Assembly: GCF_036116635.1 (NCBI RefSeq)
Contig: NZ_CP107995.1
Location: forward strand, 868,001 to 932,000
From: Amycolatopsis sp. NBC_00345
GTDB taxonomy: Bacteria > Actinomycetota > Actinomycetes > Mycobacteriales > Pseudonocardiaceae
DNA: 64,000 nt
Direction of reading: 5' to 3'
Below, piece after piece: positions 1 through 8,204 of the stretch. Position numbers and translations under genes: made by a program. Under the pieces are notes generated by a model. It searched no databases and was not told the origin of the DNA. It saw only the letters and a list, made by a program, of their open reading frames with translations. Position 1 is the stretch's first letter. Every line of letters starts with the position of its first letter.

Positions 1-545
1 TTGCCGATGGCCGAGGACAGGTGGTTGCGGACGGTGCCCTCGGACAGTCCGACGGTCCTGGCGATGTCGGCGGCGGTGCCCCCGTCGGCCGCGGCGCGGA
101 GCACGTCGGCCTCCCGGTCGGTGAGCGGGCTGGCGCCGCTGGCGAGGGATTCGGCCGCCAGCGCCGGGTCGACGAAGCGCAGCCCGGCGTGGACCCGGCG
201 GATCGCGTTGACGAGCTGTTCGGGCGGGGAGTCCTTGACCACGTACCCGGCCGCGCCCGCGGACATCGCCCGGGAAAGGTAACCGGGGCGGCTGAAGGTG
301 GTGCAGATGATGGCGCGGCAGGACGGCATCGCGTGGCGGAGCTCGGCGGTGACGGCGAGCCCGTCCCGGCCGGGCATCTGCACGTCCAGCAGCGCGATGT
401 CGGGAGTGGTCCGTTGCGCGGCCGCCAGCACCTCGGTGCCGTTGCCGACCTGGGCGACCACGTCGATGTCGGGTTCGAGCCGCAGCATCGCGGCCAGCGC
501 GCCGCGCACGAGCGCCTGGTCGTCGGCCAGCAGTACGCGGATCAT
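1..545 (-). CDS. NarL/LuxR-family response regulator (3' end outside window)
   Basis: The gene starts at an ATG at 545 that overlaps the stop of the upstream kinase gene (ATGA), so the two are translationally coupled. The protein begins MIRVLLADDQALVRGAL, a receiver domain with the acidic pair DD near residue 8 and the phosphoacceptor Asp in LLDVQMPG. A LuxR-type helix-turn-helix follows (LTDREADVLRAAADG, then TAADIARTVGLSEGTVRNHL). The window edge cuts off the last few residues of the HTH domain. Known role of the family: DNA-binding output of a two-component system, activated by phosphorylation from a DesK-like kinase. The target genes cannot be inferred. Family identification is secure. 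Confidence 0.93.
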   Translation of the reverse strand, partial: MIRVLLADDQALVRGALAAMLRLEPDIDVVAQVGNGTEVLAAAQRTTPDIALLDVQMPGRDGLAVTAELRHAMPSCRAIICTTFSRPGYLSRAMSAGAAGYVVKDSPPEQLVNAIRRVHAGLRFVDPALAAESLASGASPLTDREADVLRAAADGGTAADIARTVGLSEGTVRNHLSSAIG

Positions 546-1753
546 GCCAAGCCTGCCTCGGCGGAAGAGATTTCAGCGGGAGCAAAGGAGTCTGCCGGTC
601 CGCGGGCGAGGACGCGGAAGCCGCCGCCGGGGGCCGTGCCGTGTTCGAGAGTGCCCGAGACCGTGGCCAGCCGTTCGGTGAGGCCGGTCAGCCCGTGCCC
701 GGCCGTCACGCCGGCCGGGGTGGTGCCGTCGTCGGTGATCTCCACCCAGTCGCGGCCGAGCCGGATGCGGCAGTGTCCGGCGTCGGAGTGGCGCAGCACG
801 TTGGTGACCGCTTCCCGGACCACGTAGCCGAAAACCCCTTGCAGCTCGGGCCGGACGTCGTCGGTCGCGGTGGGCAGCTCGGCCCGCACCCCCGCGGCGC
901 GCAGAGCCATCCGGGCGCCGGCGAGCTCACCGGCCACCGACACCGTGCGGTAGTTCGAGACGGTGGCCCGCACGTCGGAAAGCGCTTGCCGGCACAGGGT
1001 TTCGAGCTCGCGGACCTCGGTGACGGCGGGGTCGATGTCCCCGGCGGACTCCAGGATCCGCCGGGTCAGCCCCAGCTTGACGGTCATCGTCGAGAGGCTG
1101 TGCCCGAGGATGTCGTGGAGGTCCCTGGCGACCCGTTCCCGCTCGTGGGTCACGGCCATCCGCTTGACCTGCTCGCGCGCCGCGCGCAGGTGGCCGATCG
1201 TGAAGCTCAGCGCGAAAACGGTGCCGAGGGCGGCGGTCACGCCGACCAGCGTCGCCACCTGTCCCCAGTCCACGTGGCCGTGGCTCAGCTGCATCCAGCC
1301 GATCTGGCCGGCCGCCGTGACGACGCCGAGCGGCACCGAGTAGCGCAACGGCAGCAGCATGAGCCCGATCGCGATGGCGTAGGTCAGGTCGGTGAGGTAG
1401 CCGGGCACGCCCAGGAGCAGGGCCGGCGCGGCCCCCAGCGCGAACATCACGGCCACGACGGCGATCCGCTGCCGCCGGGGCGCCGTCGGCCCGTACCACG
1501 GGGCCAGCAGACAGCCGAGGAGGTAGCCGAGGACGAGGGCGATCGAGACTCCGCCGAGGGCGCCGTGCGCGCCGTTCGCGATCTCGGTGATCCGCGCGAT
1601 CAGGGCGAGCGAGGAGAGACTGATGATCGCGACGGCGGTCAGCCGGCTCCGGGCCGCGCGGCCACCGCCGGGCTGATCCTCTTTCCAGAAACTCCAGTCC
1701 GGCCACTGCCGGGCGGAGAACTCGTCGGGATCCCGTTTGCCCACGTCGGCCAT
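542..1753 (-). CDS. DesK-type sensor histidine kinase
   Basis: A 403-residue HPK7-type membrane kinase. The first ~60 residues are cytoplasmic (MADVGKRDPDEFSARQW), followed by five or six hydrophobic segments to about residue 190. The dimerisation box RVARDLHDILGHSLS carries the phosphoacceptor His213, and a C-terminal HATPase_c domain contains the N-box-like REAVTNVLRHSDA and G-box HGLTGLTERLATV. I chose the ATG at 1753; the reading frame is open to 1876, but the extension is low-complexity and looks non-coding. It overlaps the response regulator gene by four bases and is transcribed divergently from a second kinase gene starting at 1942. The signal sensed is unknown. Confidence 0.92.
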   Translation of the reverse strand: MADVGKRDPDEFSARQWPDWSFWKEDQPGGGRAARSRLTAVAIISLSSLALIARITEIANGAHGALGGVSIALVLGYLLGCLLAPWYGPTAPRRQRIAVVAVMFALGAAPALLLGVPGYLTDLTYAIAIGLMLLPLRYSVPLGVVTAAGQIGWMQLSHGHVDWGQVATLVGVTAALGTVFALSFTIGHLRAAREQVKRMAVTHERERVARDLHDILGHSLSTMTVKLGLTRRILESAGDIDPAVTEVRELETLCRQALSDVRATVSNYRTVSVAGELAGARMALRAAGVRAELPTATDDVRPELQGVFGYVVREAVTNVLRHSDAGHCRIRLGRDWVEITDDGTTPAGVTAGHGLTGLTERLATVSGTLEHGTAPGGGFRVLARGPADSFAPAEISSAEAGLA

Positions 1754-1941
1754 GGTACGGCTCGGGTGCCGCGGGTCCGCGTCGACGGCGGCACGGGGGA
1801 GTGAGGTCTCGGACACGAGGCCAGCGTCCACTGCGGACGGCCCGGGGTCTCGCCCATTCGGCACCGGACGGCCCATGACAGATGACAGGGGCGTCGCCAG
1901 CCGAGGCGGAGCACCGGCCGGGGTGCGTAGGATTCCCGCCG

Positions 1942-3132
1942 ATGAGGATCACGAGTGCGCCACTGGCCGCCGCGGGGCGCGGGATGGCGAGCGCGCTGTG
2001 GCAGGCGGTCGTCGGGGGCAGCCGGCCGGCGGTGGTGCCCGGCAAGGCCCACCGGGTGCTGATCGGGCTGCTCGCCGTCGTGGCCGGGGTGCTCGCGGTT
2101 TTCCCCACCGGCGGCGCCGAACCGAGCGCCTTGTTCCTGGCCGTCGCGCTGACCGCGTTCTCCGTGGCGCTCACGTTGGTGCACCCGCTGTGGGCCTGGC
2201 GGGTGCTGATCCTCGTGGTCGCCTTCGCGGACCAGCTCTACGGGATCCACGCGCGGTTCGGCTGGCCGTGGACCGGCGGTCTCGCGCTGGCGGCGATCCC
2301 GGTGCTCACCGCGGTCGGCCGGAACCACCGGCCGGGCGTGCTGGTGTGGGTGTGGCTGATCTCGGCCGCGGTCAGCGCCCGGCAGGTGAACGCGCGCGGC
2401 GAGCTGGTGGCGATCGCCGTGCTGCTGGCGGTGCCGCTGGCGTTCGGCTGGCTGGTTTCGCGGCTGCGCGGCATCGAACGCGACCTGGCGGAAGAGGCCG
2501 CGCGCCGGGCGGTGCTGGAGGAGCGCACCCGGATCGCCCGCGAGCTGCACGACGTGGTCGCCCACCACATGTCGGTGCTGGCCATGCGCGCGGACTCCGC
2601 GCGGTACCGGTTTCCCGGGCTGGACGACGGGCTGCGCGAGGAGTTCCAGGTCATCCAGGACACGGCCCGGAACGGGATGACCGAGATGCGCCGCCTGCTC
2701 GGCCTGCTGCGCGACGGGCAGGCGGCGCCGGAGACCGAGCCCCAGCCCGGCGCCGAGCGGATCGAGGAGCTGGTGGAACGGGTCCGCGCCGCGGGCACCG
2801 ACGTGCGGTTCGAGCTGCGGGGCGAGTACCGCGACCTGCCCGACGGCGTCGCGCTGTCGGCGTACCGGATCGTCCAGGAAGGGCTCAGCAACGCGGTGCG
2901 GCACGCGCCCGGTGCGCCGGTCGAGGTGTTCGTGCACATCGGCTCGGGGGAGCTGCGGCTCACCGTGCAGGACACCGGCGCCGTCACGAGCGTGCCGGAG
3001 GAGACGGGCGGCCGGGAGAAGCACGGCCTGCTCGGGATGCGTGAACGGGCGGCGGCGCTGGGCGGTACTTTCACCTCGGGGCGGCGGGACGGCGGCGGGT
3101 TCGCGGTCACCGTGACCGTCCCGCTGGACTGA
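1942..3132 (+). CDS. DesK-type sensor histidine kinase
   Basis: A 396-residue membrane histidine kinase of the same family as its divergent neighbour. It has an N-terminal membrane domain of about five segments (for example VLIGLLAVVAGVLAV), a DHp motif TRIARELHDVVAHHMSVLAM with phosphoacceptor His203, and an ATPase domain with QEGLSNAVRHAPG and HGLLGMRERAAALGG. The ATG at 1942 is preferred because the upstream in-frame extension overlaps the divergent promoter. The stop is followed after 16 bases by its response regulator, with a good ribosome-binding site (GGGGGAG), so the two form an operon. The HTH-linked partner suggests a transcriptional response to an envelope or antibiotic signal, but that is only family-level inference. 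Confidence 0.92.
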   Translation: MRITSAPLAAAGRGMASALWQAVVGGSRPAVVPGKAHRVLIGLLAVVAGVLAVFPTGGAEPSALFLAVALTAFSVALTLVHPLWAWRVLILVVAFADQLYGIHARFGWPWTGGLALAAIPVLTAVGRNHRPGVLVWVWLISAAVSARQVNARGELVAIAVLLAVPLAFGWLVSRLRGIERDLAEEAARRAVLEERTRIARELHDVVAHHMSVLAMRADSARYRFPGLDDGLREEFQVIQDTARNGMTEMRRLLGLLRDGQAAPETEPQPGAERIEELVERVRAAGTDVRFELRGEYRDLPDGVALSAYRIVQEGLSNAVRHAPGAPVEVFVHIGSGELRLTVQDTGAVTSVPEETGGREKHGLLGMRERAAALGGTFTSGRRDGGGFAVTVTVPLD

Positions 3133-3148
3133 ACCGGGGGAGAACACC

Positions 3149-3811
3149 ATGGCCGTGACGGTCGTGATCGCCGACGACCAGACCATGGTCCGGCAGAGCT
3201 TTCGCGCGGTGCTGGACGCGCAGCCGGACATCGAGGTGGTCGGCGAGGCGGCCACCGGGACCGAGGCCGTCACCGCGTGCCGCCGGCTGCGGCCGGACCT
3301 GGTGCTGATGGACATCCGGATGCCGGAGCTGGACGGGCTGGCCGCCACCCGGCTGATCCTCGGCGACGACCGCGACGCCGGGCCCCGCGTGCTGATGCTG
3401 ACCACGTTCGACGCCGACGAGTACGTCTACGGCGCGCTCGGCGCGGGCGCCAGCGGGTTCCTGCTGAAGGACTCCCCGCTGGACGACCTGGTCGCCGCGG
3501 TGCGGATGGTGGCCGCGGGCAACGCGTTGTTCGCCCCCGCCGTCACCCGCCGGGTGATCGCGGGCTTCGCCGGGCGGCGGCCCCGGACCCAGGACGTCGC
3601 CCGGCTGGCGGACCTGACCGCGCGCGAGCTGGAGGTGCTCCGGCTGATCGCGCAGGGACTGTCCAACGTGGACATCGCGAAGGAGCTGGTGATCGCCGAG
3701 CAGACCGCCAAGACCCACGTCAGCCGGGTGCTGGGCAAGCTCGGCCTCCGGGACCGCGCGCAGGCGGTCGTGCTGGCCTACGAGGCGAAGCTGGTGGTAC
3801 CGGGCGAGTGA
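3149..3811 (+). CDS. NarL/LuxR-family response regulator
   Basis: A 220-residue two-domain regulator. The receiver domain (residues 1-120) has acidic pocket DD (VIADDQ), phosphoacceptor Asp55 in LVLMDIRMPEL, the conserved Thr in MLTTFD and Lys in LLKDSP. The LuxR/GerE helix-turn-helix occupies residues ~150-210 (LTARELEVLRLIAQGLSN, EQTAKTHVSRVLGKLGL). It lies 16 bases behind the cognate kinase gene in the same operon. Family membership is clear; the regulon is not visible from sequence. Confidence 0.95.
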   Translation: MAVTVVIADDQTMVRQSFRAVLDAQPDIEVVGEAATGTEAVTACRRLRPDLVLMDIRMPELDGLAATRLILGDDRDAGPRVLMLTTFDADEYVYGALGAGASGFLLKDSPLDDLVAAVRMVAAGNALFAPAVTRRVIAGFAGRRPRTQDVARLADLTARELEVLRLIAQGLSNVDIAKELVIAEQTAKTHVSRVLGKLGLRDRAQAVVLAYEAKLVVPGE

Positions 3812-3913
3812 TACCCGGGTAGCACGAACCGCCGGAGACAGTACCGGGGAGGCAGCGGAAGATGGCTCTCCGGCCCGACGACCGGACGGCCGTAACTGCC
3901 TAGTTTTTCCCTT

Positions 3914-5065
3914 GTGGACAAAGGGAAAAAGGTTTCGCTCGTGCTGCTCGCGGTGGTCACCGGGTTGGCCGGGATCGCCGTCCACCACTGGCTGAACGGG
4001 ATACCGCTCGGCGTGGACAGCGCGGTGTACCGCGCCGGCGCGCTGGCGGTCCTGCGTGGACAGCCGCTCTACGACCCGTTGCTCGCCCTGGACCCGAAGT
4101 CCGCGCTCGAACTCCCCTTCACCTACCCGCCGAGCGCCGCGTTGCTGTTCCTGCCCCTGGCCGCGCTCCCGCCGCAGCTGGTGTGGCTGCTGCTCGGGGT
4201 GGGCTCGGTGCTCGCCCTGTGGTCGGTGCTGCGCCGGTTCTCCGGGACCACCCCGTTGCTGCTGCTCTGCCTGCTGCCCGTCCTGCAACCCGTGTGGCGC
4301 TTGATTTCGCTGGGCCAGGTCAACGCGCTGCTGATGGTCATGGTGGTGGCCGACGCGCTGCCGGTGCGGAGCCGCCGGTACGGCGGGGTGCTGATCGGGC
4401 TGGCCGCGGCGGTGAAACTGACCCCGCTGATCTTCATCCCGTACCTCTTCCTGACCGGCCGCCGCGCCGACGGCTGGCGGGCGCTCGCGACTTTCCTCGG
4501 TGCGAGCGCGGTCGGGGCGCTGGTCCTGCCCGGCGACTCCGTGCGGTACTGGACCTCGGCCGTGCTGGACAACCGCAACGCCGGATCCGCCACCTGGGCG
4601 GACAACCAGTCCCTGCGCGGGGTGCTCGCGCGGTTCGACCTGACCTCGATCGGCTGGTACGCCGCGCTGGCCGCGCTGTGCCTGCTGCTCGGCGCGTTGC
4701 TGGTGCGCGAATTCCACCGGCGCGGCGACCCGCGGGCCGCGCTGCTCGTGACGGCGGGGTGCGCGCTGCTGGTGAGCCCGATTTCCTGGACGCACCACTG
4801 GATCTGGGTGGTGGCGCTGGCCGGGTACCTCGCGGGCCGGTGGGCCGCGCTGGCCGGCGTCGCGGCGGTGTTCACCGGAATCGCGCTGGCCGTGGTCCCC
4901 GAAGGAGCTCGCCGGGAGCTGTCCTGGGGCCCGGTCCAGGTGGTCCTCGGCAACGCCTACGTCCTGGCCGCGCTGGCCGCCGGCGCGGTCCTCGCGGCCC
5001 GGCTGCTGATCCGGTCGCCGGACCGCGGCCGGGCCAGCCCGGAGCTGCCCGCGTTGAGGCAGTGA
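3914..5065 (+). CDS. GT87-like polytopic membrane glycosyltransferase (DUF2029)
   Basis: A 383-residue protein with about nine to ten hydrophobic segments, starting at GTG (MDKGKKVSLVLLAVV). The first loop has the family pattern GVDSAVYRAGALAVLRGQPLYDP, followed by FTYPPSAALLFLP and AAAVKLTPLIFIPYLFLTGR, which resemble polyprenol-phosphate-mannose-dependent alpha-mannosyltransferases (PimE/GT87 class). The Asp in the first extracytoplasmic loop is the likely catalytic acid by analogy. Such enzymes decorate phosphoinositol mannosides, lipoarabinomannan or glycoproteins on the outer face of the membrane. It stands alone, about 100 bases after the response regulator; its acceptor cannot be told. 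Confidence 0.82.
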   Translation: MDKGKKVSLVLLAVVTGLAGIAVHHWLNGIPLGVDSAVYRAGALAVLRGQPLYDPLLALDPKSALELPFTYPPSAALLFLPLAALPPQLVWLLLGVGSVLALWSVLRRFSGTTPLLLLCLLPVLQPVWRLISLGQVNALLMVMVVADALPVRSRRYGGVLIGLAAAVKLTPLIFIPYLFLTGRRADGWRALATFLGASAVGALVLPGDSVRYWTSAVLDNRNAGSATWADNQSLRGVLARFDLTSIGWYAALAALCLLLGALLVREFHRRGDPRAALLVTAGCALLVSPISWTHHWIWVVALAGYLAGRWAALAGVAAVFTGIALAVVPEGARRELSWGPVQVVLGNAYVLAALAAGAVLAARLLIRSPDRGRASPELPALRQ

Positions 5066-5215
5066 CCCCGGCCGGATCCGAGCGCGCGGAACCCCAGGAC
5101 CGGCCGGCCGGGACTGCGGCATTCGGCTGAAAGGACGGCGGGTCAGCATTCGCCCGGTTGCCTCAGAGGGCTACTCTCGGTACGCCTGCCGCCACGCACT
5201 CAGGAGGGTCCTGGA

Positions 5216-6052
5216 ATGCCGTCGAATGATGTTGCCGACCCGAACACCCCGGTCGGCGTGGACCCGAACCGGGCCAGCGTCGCGCGCGTCTACAACTACC
5301 TGCTGGGCGGCAAGGACAACTACGAGATCGACCGCAAGACCGGCGACGAGATGGCCGCGGCCATGCCGGACGTCGTCGAGGTGGCCCGCGAGAACCGGAT
5401 GTTCCTCATCCGCGCGGTGCGGTTCCTGGCCAACCAGACCGGCGTCACCCAGTTCCTCGACTGCGGCTCCGGCCTGCCGACCGCGGAGAACGTGCACCAG
5501 GTCGCGCAGCGGATCAACCCGCTGACCAGGGTGATCTACGTCGACAACGACCCCGTGGTCACCGCGCACGGCCGCGCCCTGCTGGAAGAGAACGAGTTCA
5601 CCCGCTATGTCGAGGGCGACGTCTTCAGCCCGCGCACCATCCTCGACAACGAGACCACGCGCCGCCACCTGGACTGGAACCGGCCCATCGCGCTGTCGTT
5701 CGTGGCGACGCTGCACCACCACAAGGGCGAGCGGCACGCGCCGGCCGAGGTCATGCGCGAGTACATCGACGCGCTGCCGTCCGGCTCCTACGTGGTCATC
5801 TCGCACCTGCTCGACCCGGAAGAGCCCGCGGACAGCGACGCCGCCCACCAGCTCTCGGACGCCGTCGCCCGCGGCTCGCTCGGCGGCGCGACCTGGCGCA
5901 CCCAGGCCGAGATCGAGGAGCTGTTCGGCGAGCTGGAGCTGGTGCCGCCGGGCATCGTGCCGCTGTACCAGTGGTGGCCGGACGGCCCGCAGCTCAAGCC
6001 CATCGGCGTCGCGCACCGCATCATCGCCGGTGGTATCGCCCGCAAGCCCTGA
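5216..6052 (+). CDS. SAM-dependent methyltransferase, Methyltransf_19 (DUF574) family
   Basis: A 278-residue protein with the signature of this actinobacterial family: DPNRASVARVYNYLLGGKDN near the N-terminus, RFLANQTGVTQFLDCGSGLP as the SAM-binding glycine motif, VIYVDNDPVVTAHGRALL, and the C-terminal PGIVPLYQWWPD. Members are expanded in Streptomyces and relatives; their substrates are mostly unknown. An ATG preceded by GGAGGGTCC gives a strong start. Monocistronic by spacing; no neighbour suggests a pathway. Confidence 0.92.
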   Translation: MPSNDVADPNTPVGVDPNRASVARVYNYLLGGKDNYEIDRKTGDEMAAAMPDVVEVARENRMFLIRAVRFLANQTGVTQFLDCGSGLPTAENVHQVAQRINPLTRVIYVDNDPVVTAHGRALLEENEFTRYVEGDVFSPRTILDNETTRRHLDWNRPIALSFVATLHHHKGERHAPAEVMREYIDALPSGSYVVISHLLDPEEPADSDAAHQLSDAVARGSLGGATWRTQAEIEELFGELELVPPGIVPLYQWWPDGPQLKPIGVAHRIIAGGIARKP

Positions 6053-6094
6053 TCCTTCCCACAGCCTGTTCCACTGTGGACAGACGGCCGGGGT

Positions 6095-6471
6095 TCAGAC
6101 GAGCCGGCAGGGGATGTCGGTGTTGTCGCCGAGGTGGTACGACGCGCAGACCCGGTGGTAGCCGTCCGCGATCACCAGCGCGCCGGTGCCGAGGACCGGG
6201 TGGCTTCCGCCGCGGACCAGCAGGACCGGGGACAGGGCCGTGCCGTGCGCGGCCTTGTGCAGGTCCTTGCGCACATGGGCGTCGGTTTCGGGGAGCAGGG
6301 CCAAGCCCCGCTGGCCCGCAGGATGTCCTTGGCCTTGCGGTGGACCGGCTCGGCGGCGCGCAGCGCGTCGACCAAGCGCGTGGCCGCGGGCTCGGGGACG
6401 AGCAGGCTCAGGTAGTCCTGGGCCGCGGGGAAGTCGTGCTCGTCGGGCTCGTTCTTCCAGTTCTCCGGCAT
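6095..6471 (-). pseudogene. Conserved small actinobacterial protein, split by a frameshift
   Basis: The minus strand encodes a short conserved protein in two frames. The N-terminal half starts at 6471 with MPENWKNEPDEHDFPAAQDY and runs to KDILRASG; the C-terminal half continues in another frame with LALLPETDAHVRKDL, ALSPVLLVRG, ALVIADGYHRVCASYHLGDN and ends at 6095. The halves meet at a CCCC run (6306-6309; GGGG on the coding strand), where the frame shifts. From memory of the family, the full-length version reads RASGLxLLPE through this point, so the frame break is real relative to relatives. It could be a true pseudogene or a homopolymer sequencing error. The family function is unknown. Confidence 0.7.
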
Positions 6472-6514
6472 CGCTGCTCATTTCGGCGGGTGTTCGGTGC
6501 GGGCCCGGCCGGTC

Positions 6515-7888
6515 TCAGGTGCGGGCCGGGCGACGGCGGGGCCGGGCCGGTGCCCGCCGCGGGAGCTCGGGGGCGGGCAGGCGCAGCAGGCTCCCGAGCC
6601 GTCCTGGTCCGAGGGTACGGAGTGCCGCCGCGGCCTCGGGCTCGTGACGGGCGGCGTTGGCGAGGATCCCGAACAGCAATGTGGTGACGACCAGCGAAGT
6701 GCCGCCGTAGGAGACCAGCGGGAGGGTGACGCCGGTGACCGGGAGCAGGCCCACGACGTAGCCGATGTTGATCGCCGCCTGGGTGGTCAGCAGGACGGTG
6801 AGGGTGCCGGTGACGATCCGGATCCACGGGTCCCGGTTGCGCAGGGCGATGCGGAGCCCGACCACCGCGACCGCGGCGAACAGCGCCAGCACGACGGCGC
6901 AGCCGACGAACCCCAGCTCCTCCCCGATCAGCGCGAAGATGAAGTCGTTCTGCACGTTCGGCAGGTAGTTCCACTTCGACTGCCCCTGGCCGAGGCCGAT
7001 GCCGAACAGGCCGCCGTCGGCAAGGGCGTACTGCGCCTGGCGCGCCTGGTAGGCGGCGCCGCTGTAGTCCTGGTCCGGGGAGAGGAACGACAGCACGCGC
7101 GCCAGGCGGTACTGCGCGACCAGCGCGAGGACCAGGATGCCGGCGAGGCCGCCGGCCAGCAGGACCGCGAACAGCCGTTTCGGGGCGCCGGCGAACCACA
7201 GCAGCGCGAGCACCACCACCGCCAGCGTGATGGTGCCGCTCAGGTTCGGCTGCGCCATCACCAGCGCCACGGTCAGCAGGGCGGCGGGCACGAGCGGGAC
7301 CAGCAGGTGCCGCCACTGGTGCAGCACGGCGGCCTTCGTGACGAGGATGTGCGCGCCCCACAGGGTGAGCGCCACCTTGGCGATCTCCACCGGCTGCAGG
7401 GAAAACGGGCCGAGGACGAACCACCGCTGCGCGCCGTCCGCGCTGGCGCCCAGCGGCGTGAGCACCAGCACGAGGCCCGCGAGGCCGGCCACCATCGCGC
7501 TCGAGGCGGCCCGCCGGAGCCGCCGCAGCGGCAGGCGCAGGCCGAGCCAGAAGGTCACCGCGCCGAAGCCGACGAACATCAGCTGCTTCAGGAACTGCGA
7601 ATAGACCCCGTCACCGGTCGCCGGATTCCCCGAGGACACCGACGAGGCCGACAGCACCATGATCACGCCGAGCAGCACGAGGATCCCGCACAGGGCCAGG
7701 ATCAAGTGGAACGAAGCCAGCGGCCGCGAAAGCCACGCCGTCAGCGCCGCGGGGATGGCACGGGGCCCGCTTTCGGCGGCCTTCGCGCTTTCCCGGCGGG
7801 CCGGGGCCGTTGACGTCCTGGCCGGTGTGTCGAGAACCACGGAACGGCGGTGCTCCCGGCGAATACCGGCCGGACGTGGAATGGGCAC
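6515..7888 (-). CDS. ftsW: FtsW/RodA/SpoVE-family peptidoglycan glycosyltransferase
   Basis: A 457-residue SEDS-family protein with ten hydrophobic segments after a ~55-residue charged cytoplasmic tail. Diagnostic motifs are WFVLGPFSLQPVEIAKVAL, MAQPNLSGTITL, GIGLGQGQSKWNYLPNVQND followed by FIFALIGEELGFVG (with the catalytic Asp of the SEDS family in VQND) and LPLVSYGGTSLV. SEDS proteins polymerise lipid II into glycan strands together with a class B PBP. No division-cluster neighbours (mur genes, ftsQ, ftsZ) are present, so this is probably a paralogue outside the dcw cluster, and no PBP gene is adjacent. The GTG start at 7888 has no strong ribosome-binding site, so the N-terminus is uncertain. 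Confidence 0.9.
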   Translation of the reverse strand: MPIPRPAGIRREHRRSVVLDTPARTSTAPARRESAKAAESGPRAIPAALTAWLSRPLASFHLILALCGILVLLGVIMVLSASSVSSGNPATGDGVYSQFLKQLMFVGFGAVTFWLGLRLPLRRLRRAASSAMVAGLAGLVLVLTPLGASADGAQRWFVLGPFSLQPVEIAKVALTLWGAHILVTKAAVLHQWRHLLVPLVPAALLTVALVMAQPNLSGTITLAVVVLALLWFAGAPKRLFAVLLAGGLAGILVLALVAQYRLARVLSFLSPDQDYSGAAYQARQAQYALADGGLFGIGLGQGQSKWNYLPNVQNDFIFALIGEELGFVGCAVVLALFAAVAVVGLRIALRNRDPWIRIVTGTLTVLLTTQAAINIGYVVGLLPVTGVTLPLVSYGGTSLVVTTLLFGILANAARHEPEAAAALRTLGPGRLGSLLRLPAPELPRRAPARPRRRPART

Positions 7889-8204
7889 GGGCCGACGTTA
7901 GACGAATGTTCCTGAGTAGACGCTGAGTGAAGCCCGGGTGTGCCTATCGGCCGGGTAAAAACGCGCATGTCTGCGGAGTGTGTCATGCTGCCCCGCGTTC
8001 ATCCCATGGGTGAAGTGGCCGGTGTGCGTCGCATCACGCAACCGGAATGGCAGTGAAGCGTCTCTCGAACGTTCTTGCTCCGATAGTCCTTTTTCCGCTT
8101 GGTCAAAGGATTATCGGCGCTGCGGTCGGGTGATCCCCGAAAGGTCCGGTGCTACCGTCGGGTGGCCGGTCCCCGGGTGGAATTTATTCAAGGGAAGGTA
8201 ATCC
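7889..8204. other. Divergent promoter region between ftsW paralogue and Pls-like gene
   Basis: 316 bases without a convincing gene. It must hold the promoters of both flanking genes. AT-richer patches (ggtaaaaacg near 7950 and ggaatttattcaaggg near 8180) fit promoter or leader DNA. The AAGGGAAGG at 8190-8198 is the ribosome-binding site for the GTG start at 8205. No clear dyad was found. Confidence 0.5.

Noticed and set aside
3107..5149. 680-residue minus-strand frame across response regulator and GT87 genes
   Set aside because: Gln/Arg/Pro-rich antisense translation without motifs; both plus-strand genes are clear.
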